The translations under genes were made by a program, and so were the position numbers. 6,827 bases of DNA. It comes from CAZXYF01 sp964644705. GTDB lineage: Bacteria; Planctomycetota; Brocadiia; SM23-32. The notes beneath the pieces are model-generated. The model searched no databases. It had not been told where the DNA came from and worked only from the letters and a program-made list of their open reading frames with translations. Shown here in pieces: positions 1 through 4,898 of the stretch. The stretch is taken from NCBI GenBank assembly GCA_964644705.1, contig CAZXYF010000172.1:1-6827 (forward strand). Reading direction: 5' to 3'. Each line of letters opens with the position of its first letter. Within the stretch, counting starts at the first letter, position 1.

Positions 1-52
1 ACCGGGACAAGCCCGGCAGCAGGCCCATCTGGAATAACGTGGTTTACCGAAT
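1..52 (+). repeat. Intergenic direct repeat, copy 1 (may extend beyond the left edge)
   Basis: These 52 bases match 2463-2514 at 48 of 52 positions, in the same orientation, with mismatches only at bases 7, 20, 45 and 48. The stretch 21-44 is identical in both copies. The left part forms a short hairpin, CCGGG (2-6) with CCCGG (12-16). In this copy only, AATAAC (33-38) can also pair with GTTATT (53-58). It lies about 195 bases past the stop of the URO-D-like gene. I do not recognise it as a named repeat family. It starts at base 1, so the true left end is unknown. Confidence 0.85.
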
Positions 53-157
53 GTTATTACAGGCTATTTGGCGAATCGGGGTTCACTGTATTTTCCAACG
101 GGTCAGGAGTTCTGAGACTTCTGCAGCTGCCTCATTTGGAGCCATGCCAATTTGATT

Positions 158-182
158 CCCCCATAACACAGGGCCCTGGGGG
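158..182. other. Weak GC-rich hairpin in the left intergenic region
   Basis: CCCCC (158-162) can pair with GGGGG (178-182). The loop contains most of the palindrome CAGGGCCCTG (169-178), which offers a competing fold. It lies 65 bases beyond the stop of the minus-strand URO-D-like gene, where a terminator would be expected. No T-run follows on either strand, so intrinsic termination is doubtful. Apart from this hairpin and the repeat at the edge, I see no gene or clear signal in 53-246. Confidence 0.25.
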
Positions 183-246
183 CTAACGCAGGATTGCGTG
201 TAGTTTCAGTGTGCCGACACCGGACAAAACGCGATTCGTACAATTT

Positions 247-1293
247 TCAAGACTTTTGCCGGAAAGCTTCTCGCATCTCCTCCACCATCGGTCCGGCTTC
301 TCCCAGCGTCTGCGCATGCATAACAAAGAGGAACCGGGTATCGGGGTGGGCCCGATCAAGGAGTTTCAGCATCCGATCAACGCCGTAATAATACGCCAGA
401 ATCACAGCATCACCGGAAAAATCATCGATCCATTTGAATTCCCGTTCCTCCGGCATCACCCGGTTCATCCCCCGGAGTTTGGGAACTTTCAGAAAGCTAT
501 CATGCTGATGTTCGGCATCAGCACAACAGTGAACAAACAGACCATTGTAGCGCTCGGAGAGGCGCGTCAGTCCCGGCAGACAGAATTTTTCGAACATGGC
601 CGGCGAGATGGATCCTACCTCGTCCACGGATAAAGCGCAGCCCAGGTCGGCCGGGGCCCAGGCGGAGTTCATGTGCATCAGTTTACACCGGGGGAACTCC
701 TCCCGAAACGCGTCCAGGAAGCGCATCAGATATCGTTCACATTTGCGCACAAGACCCATCACCGCGTCGGGGGTCTGGATCATGGCGGGGAAGAGTTTAT
801 CCTTCTCCCATATCAATCCAGCGATATCCAGCGGGCTCTGCAGATCCGGGGCGCCGAAGTAAACGTCCTCTCCGAGTTCCTCGCGCATCAACCGCGCAAA
901 ACCGAAAAGACGTTCCATGATCGGAACGTTCAGATCGGGTTCTTGCAGTTTTTCCGCCTCACGAGCGGTGGAAACGCAGGGCAGAGCGAACGGATTACCC
1001 TCCGCTGGTTGGTGCACATCACACCCAAAAGCGGAGGCAAACACACCCGTGTGCGTGTTCAGATTCACAAAAGGAACACTGTGATCGTCGAGCTGCTCGT
1101 GGAACTTCAAGCGGCGCCGGTAATTTTCAACCCCCCAGGGAATCCATTCCTCAAGTGGCCGGTCCGACACAGTAAAATCCTCCTCCGTCGGCTGGTTGAT
1201 TGATTCTGGAGCCACAATCAGTCCATATTGCTCGCCGGAGCCCCCAAACAAGCCCCGCAGGAATTCGACGTTACTCTCAACTGTATTGCTCAT
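247..1293 (-). CDS. URO-D-fold family protein (uroporphyrinogen decarboxylase-like; probably not haem biosynthesis)
   Basis: The 348-residue protein looks like the catabolic branch of the URO-D superfamily, which also contains the corrinoid/thiol methyltransferases MtaA, MtbA and CmuA. Family-like segments are FGAPDLQSPLDIAG (about 146-159), the helix PDAVMGLVRKCERYLMRF (175-192), HMNSAWAPADLG (207-218), the SISPAMFEKFCLP segment (228-240) and GLFVHCCADAEHQH (251-264). His255-x-Cys257 resembles the start of the zinc-binding HxC motif of the methyltransferases, but I see no clear third cysteine ligand. The canonical haem-enzyme N-terminal arginine motif is not evident. The start was chosen at MSNTVESN because AGAGA (1301-1305) sits 7 bases upstream. 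The longer in-frame extension to 1401 overlaps the upstream gene and has no family character. Only 22 bases separate it from the upstream Gfo/Idh/MocA gene, so the two are probably co-transcribed. Its reaction is unknown; a methyl-transfer or demethylation role is only an inference. Confidence 0.86.
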   Translation of the reverse strand: MSNTVESNVEFLRGLFGGSGEQYGLIVAPESINQPTEEDFTVSDRPLEEWIPWGVENYRRRLKFHEQLDDHSVPFVNLNTHTGVFASAFGCDVHQPAEGNPFALPCVSTAREAEKLQEPDLNVPIMERLFGFARLMREELGEDVYFGAPDLQSPLDIAGLIWEKDKLFPAMIQTPDAVMGLVRKCERYLMRFLDAFREEFPRCKLMHMNSAWAPADLGCALSVDEVGSISPAMFEKFCLPGLTRLSERYNGLFVHCCADAEHQHDSFLKVPKLRGMNRVMPEEREFKWIDDFSGDAVILAYYYGVDRMLKLLDRAHPDTRFLFVMHAQTLGEAGPMVEEMREAFRQKS

Positions 1294-1315
1294 AAGGCAA
1301 TCTCTTTGCTTGGGC

Positions 1316-2317
1316 TTAATCCGTGCCGGTGAGCTCACACGCCTCGCCGGTTTCAATCGATTCCAGAGCCAAGTGGCTGAGCTGGAGTGTGAGAAGCGCA
1401 TCTTCCTCGTCCAGATCCGGTTCCATTTCGCCTTTCACCACCCGGGCAAATTTGTCGATACGACGGGGGTGCCCGGCACTTTCGTCCAGGGGCCAGACTT
1501 CGGTGTGGTCCTGATACCGCACTTCCATGTTGGGGCCCTGTTTCTGCATGGCGAGCTCAGGGCCCACCACCCACTCATCCCAGCCCAGGTTCGGGAATCC
1601 CTCCGGCATGCCCCAGTTCAGATACAACTGGAGCTGATGGCCGCCCTCCATCGTCAGCTCAATAGATGCCTCATCGATTGCGTGATCTTCGATGTGGGCC
1701 AGACGTTCTTTGCCCTCGCCAAACACCTTCCCCGACGCATAAATGCGCTCCGGTTCGGTATCGGTCATCCACCGCATCAGATCGAAGATGTGGCATGCCA
1801 TATCGATCACCACGCCACCGTTGATGGATTTACTGTGCATGGCGGTTTTGGGACGGACCTCCAGAAACATGGTGTAGCGGAAGGTAACCGGACCGCCGAA
1901 CTCACCCGTCTGGAAGAAATCACGGTACTTCTGATACCGATCCTGGTCGCGTCGCTGGAAACATGGCATGAAGACCACATCATTGCTCTGCACCGTCTCC
2001 ACAATCCGCTCGCCACCCTCCAGCGTCAGCGCCAGCGGTTTTTCGCCAAAGATATGCCGGCCGTTCTCCGCCGCCAGACACGTCACGTCGGCATGCATGT
2101 TGGTCGGCACGCACTGCGACACGATATCAACACCCTCGTGCAGCACCGCGTCCTGCCAATCGGTGTACGCCGCGGCGCCGGTCTCATCGGCCAGCTTTTG
2201 CAACCGTTCCTCGTCGGTATCGCACAGGGCCACGACCCGTGCATCATCTCGATTATTCCACACCTCGGCGTGTTTCTGACCACGCGCACCACATCCGATA
2301 ACACTGACATCAAACAT
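1316..2317 (-). CDS. Gfo/Idh/MocA family NAD(P)-dependent oxidoreductase
   Basis: The 333-residue length is typical for this family of cytoplasmic sugar and inositol dehydrogenases. The N-terminal Rossmann fold shows VIGCGARGQKH with the glycine pattern G8-x-G10-x-x-G12, and an acidic residue ending strand 2 (ALCDTDEERL, about 30-39), which favours NAD over NADP. The family signature GEKPLAL is at 91-97, with the conserved Lys93. The C-terminal substrate domain has GGVVIDMACHIFDLMRW (167-183). Asp172 and His176 are in the usual catalytic positions. The start at 2317 is preferred over an upstream in-frame ATG at 2404 because VSVIGCG begins at once and GGAG (2325-2328) lies 7 bases upstream. 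The gene leads a two-gene unit with the URO-D-like gene. The substrate cannot be read from sequence; a hexose, uronate or inositol derivative is plausible. Confidence 0.95.
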   Translation of the reverse strand: MFDVSVIGCGARGQKHAEVWNNRDDARVVALCDTDEERLQKLADETGAAAYTDWQDAVLHEGVDIVSQCVPTNMHADVTCLAAENGRHIFGEKPLALTLEGGERIVETVQSNDVVFMPCFQRRDQDRYQKYRDFFQTGEFGGPVTFRYTMFLEVRPKTAMHSKSINGGVVIDMACHIFDLMRWMTDTEPERIYASGKVFGEGKERLAHIEDHAIDEASIELTMEGGHQLQLYLNWGMPEGFPNLGWDEWVVGPELAMQKQGPNMEVRYQDHTEVWPLDESAGHPRRIDKFARVVKGEMEPDLDEEDALLTLQLSHLALESIETGEACELTGTD

Positions 2318-2404
2318 GCTTTCACTCCACAAAATTCCAGAAAGAAGAAACCGTGTCAAACTATCTTTGAGCGACAATTGTAATCGATAATACACGTCAT
2401 GCAA
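2318..2404 (-). promoter_or_regulatory. Control region upstream of the Gfo/URO-D unit
   Basis: On the minus strand this segment contains, in order, a TATTAT box (2387-2392), the perfect 8-base palindrome ACAATTGT (2374-2381), a consensus-like TTGACA (2354-2359) and the ribosome binding site GGAG (2325-2328). TTGACA is 17 bases before AATTTT. That -10 matches consensus at only 3 of 6 positions and would put transcription start on top of the ribosome site, so the promoter may instead be the TATTAT box, which lacks a good -35. The palindrome could be an operator. The region is clearly non-coding and the ribosome site is convincing; the promoter assignment is not. Confidence 0.35.
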
Positions 2405-2442
2405 ACATAAGTTCTGGTTTTTCTGATACGCGCACTCCCCAT

Positions 2443-2479
2443 GCCGGCTTTCAGCCCCTCAAACCGGGGCAAGCCCGGC
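2443..2479. other. Two-tier hairpin overlapping repeat copy 2
   Basis: An inner stem GCCCC (2454-2458) pairs with GGGGC (2466-2470) around a 7-base loop. An outer stem GCCGG (2443-2447) pairs with CCGGC (2475-2479). It lies about 75 bases downstream of the aldo/keto reductase stop and 126 bases upstream of the Gfo gene start, so it could end the first transcript or shape the leader of the second. No T-run follows on the minus strand. An alternative fold inside the repeat, CCGGG (2464-2468) with CCCGG (2474-2478), competes with it. Confidence 0.4.
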
Positions 2480-2514
2480 AGGAGGCCCATCTGGAATAAC
2501 GTGGTTCACTGAAT
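2463..2514 (+). repeat. Intergenic direct repeat, copy 2
   Basis: This is the partner of the repeat at 1-52 (48 of 52 bases identical, same orientation). It lies between the aldo/keto reductase stop (2554) and the Gfo/Idh/MocA start (2317). Together the copies bracket the two-gene Gfo/URO-D unit. A nine-base echo of its right part, GGTTCACTG, also occurs at 80-88, just past copy 1. It has no reading frame of its own and no terminal target-site duplication that I can see. Confidence 0.85.
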
Positions 2515-2553
2515 ACTTACGCTAAAACCCCCTGTGATTCACAATTGCCCAGA

Positions 2554-3048
2554 TTATTTTTCTGGCATCAACACTGCATGCGCATCGGCCAGCATATCCC
2601 GTACCGGCAGATCATATGGACATCGCTCCTCGCACCGACCGCACTCATCACACGCATCCGCATGAATCGGCATCTCGTCGTAGCGCTCGCGCGCCCACTC
2701 CTCCAGCCCGTAACGTTCCGCATAGGTCGCGAACAGTAGGATTTTCGTGATGTTGATGTCGTTCGGACACACCGCCAGACAGTATTCACACCGACGACAG
2801 AACCGGTCGCCCCATTCGGCGGCCTGCGCCATCAACTGCTCCCGCTCGGCGTCGGACAACCCGCCTGTCACGCCCAGGTTCTCCTCAACTTCCTCAATCG
2901 TCTGCATACCGGGGATGACGCAATCAACCGGATGCTCGAGCACGAATTTCAGGGCGCAGGCGGCCATCTCCAGAGCTCCGCCCGCCAGGGGTTTCATCAC
3001 GATCGTGCCCACTCCCTCCCGTGCCGCCCGTTTCAAAACAGCCAGCGA
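2554..3048 (-). CDS. Aldo/keto reductase with C-terminal 2x[4Fe-4S] ferredoxin domain (3' part; 5' part lost in the gap)
   Basis: The visible 164 residues are the C-terminal part of an iron-sulfur aldo/keto reductase. The barrel end is recognisable from VGTIVMKPLAGG and from HPVDCVIPGMQTIEEVEENL, the late strands that bind the nicotinamide cofactor in this family. A ferredoxin-like tail follows with two complete CxxCxxCxxxCP motifs: CRRCEYCLAVCP (2764-2799) and CDECGRCEERCP (2617-2652). The whole protein would transfer electrons between NAD(P)H, the Fe-S clusters and a carbonyl or sugar substrate in the cytoplasm. The reading frame stays open into the N run, so the gene is interrupted by the assembly gap, not by a visible mutation. 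Such proteins are usually about 370-390 residues, so roughly 200 residues are missing, including the Asp/Tyr/Lys/His catalytic tetrad. A TTG codon at 3036 is not a credible start. Confidence 0.9.
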   Translation of the reverse strand, partial: SLAVLKRAAREGVGTIVMKPLAGGALEMAACALKFVLEHPVDCVIPGMQTIEEVEENLGVTGGLSDAEREQLMAQAAEWGDRFCRRCEYCLAVCPNDINITKILLFATYAERYGLEEWARERYDEMPIHADACDECGRCEERCPYDLPVRDMLADAHAVLMPEK

Positions 3049-3148
3049 NNNNNNNNNNNNNNNNNNNNNNNNNNNNNNNNNNNNNNNNNNNNNNNNNNNN
3101 NNNNNNNNNNNNNNNNNNNNNNNNNNNNNNNNNNNNNNNNNNNNNNNN
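3049..3148. other. Assembly gap (100 Ns)
   Basis: Exactly 100 consecutive Ns, the usual placeholder for a gap of unknown length. It interrupts the aldo/keto reductase gene. If that gene is of normal length, the real missing sequence is several hundred bases, not 100. Confidence 0.98.
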
Positions 3149-3178
3149 AGCGACCTGATTCGCCGCGAATCGTTTCAT
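3149..3178 (-). CDS. Possible N-terminal start of the interrupted aldo/keto reductase
   Basis: After the gap, a minus-strand ATG at 3178 begins MKRFAANQVA, which then runs into the Ns. It has the right strand and position to be the start of the aldo/keto reductase, but ten residues are too few to identify, and they do not resemble the usual N-terminus of that family. With the gap taken literally as 100 bases, this frame is not in register with the C-terminal part, but the gap length is probably nominal. The 66 bases from here to the stop of the next gene (3179-3244) are AT-rich in the middle and may hold a promoter, but I see no clear one. Confidence 0.3.
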
Positions 3179-3244
3179 CCCCGTATCCCGTAGGAATGGG
3201 GGTCGCCATTCATATTAAAACACGACAATTTTGGCGAATGCGCC

Positions 3245-4798
3245 TCAACACGATGAAAACCCGGATTCAATCTTCCAGTCTTCGATATTCCGTGTTTCCG
3301 AACTGAACGCGGCACCAATGATTTTCACCGAACGGCTATCACCCTGATACTGTTCCGCGTATCCCCTCTCCAAAATCTGCTCCACTGCCTCTTCCGCGGT
3401 CCCATGCAATTTGAACTCAAACACCAGAACGTCTGAATCGGTCCGGATCACCGCATCAATTCGCCCCCGATTGGTGCTCACTTCCACATCGATGGCCACA
3501 CCGATCAGTTTGAAAATCGTGAAGAAGATACTCTGATAATATTTCTCGTAATCCAGAGTGATTGTGTTGGGCAGGCTTGAGAAGAAGATCTTCAGATGCT
3601 CCAGCATCCCACCAGCATCCCCGGCATCCAGAGCCTCGGAAATTTGACGGAGCGCCCGCCCCATCTCCGGATCCTGCAAATGGGCCATTTCCCGGACCAG
3701 CCAGTAGTTGAAGGAGTGTTGAATCTCCCGGTTCGGATAATCAAGATCATAATAGCGCGTCCCCATGACATCGCGCGTCCCATCAATGGTCAGATACCCC
3801 GTCTGAACCAGAAGCGGTAGCGGATGAAGCTGGTCAGGCTCGTAGGTAGAAAAACCCGTTTCCGGCAGACTCAAATCCTCCATATCCATCGGCCGCTCGC
3901 GCAACAGATTCATCAAAAACGCTGGCGTCCCCGTCTCAAACCAGTAGTTCTGGAAATCCTGCTGCATCAAACACTTCATCACCGAGACTGGGTTGTACAC
4001 CGTTTCGGCAGACCGATGGAATCGGTATCCGTCATACCACTCTTTCAGGTTGTCCAGACACTTCTCACGCGTAGTCTCGCAGGCCTCGGCCAGTCGGTCG
4101 ATATAGCCCGGGAAATTCGTCTCCAGCTCCTCCTGGGTATATCCCAGCAGGGTTGCCGCGCGTTGCTGCATCGTCAGATCCGTCAGATTGTTGAGGTCGG
4201 AGAATATTGAGACTTTCGAAAACTTGCTCACCCCTGTCAGAAGCACAAACCGCTGGCATGCTTCCGTGGATTTTATGACCGAGTAGAATCGCTTGAGCAA
4301 CGTCTGCACATCAACCGCCGATTCCTCTCCCAGGTGGCTCAGAAGCGGTTTGTCGTATTCATCGATCAGAATCACTACGGGCCTGTTGCGGGCACTTTTC
4401 TGGATGAGCTCCCGGAAACGGGAGTAAACCAGCGAATTGGACAATTCGACGCCAATCTTTTCGGCCGTTTCATCGAGCAATTCCCACAACCCTGTTTTTA
4501 TCTCCTCCACACCATCCGCTTCCGCATCCCCCATATCCAGCTGGATCACCGGATACGTCTCCCAGTCGTAATCCATCTGATCAATTGCCAAACCACCAAA
4601 CAGCTCTCTCTGCCCCGTGAAAATTGATTTCAGCGTACTGATCAGCAACGATTTGCCAAAACGACGGGGACGCGAGAGAAAATACTGCCCCTTATACTGA
4701 CTGATCAGACGATGAATGGCCTCCGTTTTATCAACGTACTGATAGCCACCGTTGATAAGATCCGGAAACGTATAAATGCTGGTGGTCAGCGGTTTCAT
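3245..4798 (-). CDS. AAA-ATPase-like / PD-(D/E)XK nuclease-fold protein (AAA-ATPase_like plus PDDEXK_9 architecture)
   Basis: The 517-residue protein has the two-domain layout of a large, poorly understood family common in anaerobes and PVC bacteria. The N-terminal domain opens with the family's Y-V-D-K-T segment (20-24). It has a Walker A-like loop RPRRFGKSLL (43-52) and a Walker B VVILIDEYD (141-149), with Asp146 and Glu147. Later come the LLTGVSKFSKVSIFSDLNN segment (186-204), KEWYDGY (252-258) and YNPVSV (268-273). The C-terminal PD-(D/E)XK core reads GRIDAVI (445-451) and VFEFKLHG (459-466), giving Asp448, Glu461 and Lys463, so the nuclease-type site looks intact. It is complete, with a weak ribosome site (AAGG about 10 bases before the ATG). 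It has no functional link to the sugar genes on either side. Sampled 60-base lines are AT-richer (42-52% GC) than neighbouring genes (58-75%), suggesting acquisition. A role in DNA processing or defence is unproven for the family. Confidence 0.93.
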   Translation of the reverse strand: MKPLTTSIYTFPDLINGGYQYVDKTEAIHRLISQYKGQYFLSRPRRFGKSLLISTLKSIFTGQRELFGGLAIDQMDYDWETYPVIQLDMGDAEADGVEEIKTGLWELLDETAEKIGVELSNSLVYSRFRELIQKSARNRPVVILIDEYDKPLLSHLGEESAVDVQTLLKRFYSVIKSTEACQRFVLLTGVSKFSKVSIFSDLNNLTDLTMQQRAATLLGYTQEELETNFPGYIDRLAEACETTREKCLDNLKEWYDGYRFHRSAETVYNPVSVMKCLMQQDFQNYWFETGTPAFLMNLLRERPMDMEDLSLPETGFSTYEPDQLHPLPLLVQTGYLTIDGTRDVMGTRYYDLDYPNREIQHSFNYWLVREMAHLQDPEMGRALRQISEALDAGDAGGMLEHLKIFFSSLPNTITLDYEKYYQSIFFTIFKLIGVAIDVEVSTNRGRIDAVIRTDSDVLVFEFKLHGTAEEAVEQILERGYAEQYQGDSRSVKIIGAAFSSETRNIEDWKIESGFSSC

Positions 4799-4830
4799 AA
4801 CATTTAAACCTTACGCATTCGTACGATCGG

Positions 4831-4848
4831 CGTCAACATAACTGTCAA
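4831..4848 (-). promoter_or_regulatory. Candidate -35 region of the AAA/PD-(D/E)XK gene
   Basis: In the 100-base spacer between the GH9 stop and the AAA/PD-(D/E)XK start, the minus strand carries a perfect TTGACA (4843-4848) and, 12 bases on, TTGACG (4831-4836). TACGAA lies 19 bases after the first and TAAGGT 17 bases after the second, and either would be a weak -10. This supports a separate promoter for the nuclease-fold gene, but without a good -10 it is only a candidate. Confidence 0.3.
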
Positions 4849-4898
4849 CTCCGACGCTACCCCGCACGAGATGCGAGACTGGTGGTTTCCTGAAAGGA

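Noticed and set aside
211..1203. Plus-strand open frames of 140 and 176 residues
   Set aside because: Both are antisense to the URO-D-like gene, whose own frame has clear family motifs.
1294..1401. N-terminal extension of the URO-D-like protein to 1401
   Set aside because: It would overlap the upstream gene by 86 bases, has no family character, and the internal ATG at 1293 has a ribosome site.
1196..2383. Plus-strand 395-residue open frame, longer than the gene opposite it
   Set aside because: It lies antisense to the well-supported Gfo/Idh/MocA gene and the start of the URO-D gene, is rich in His, Arg and Leu as expected of an antisense shadow, and shows no family motif.
1..2514. Two direct repeats considered as a CRISPR array or composite transposon
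   Set aside because: There are only two copies 2.4 kb apart, with no spacers, no cas genes, no transposase and no visible target duplication.
3245..4798. AAA/PD-(D/E)XK gene considered as part of a named anti-phage defence system
   Set aside because: No restriction, methyltransferase, CBASS, retron, toxin-antitoxin or other defence partner is next to it; it stands alone among metabolic genes.
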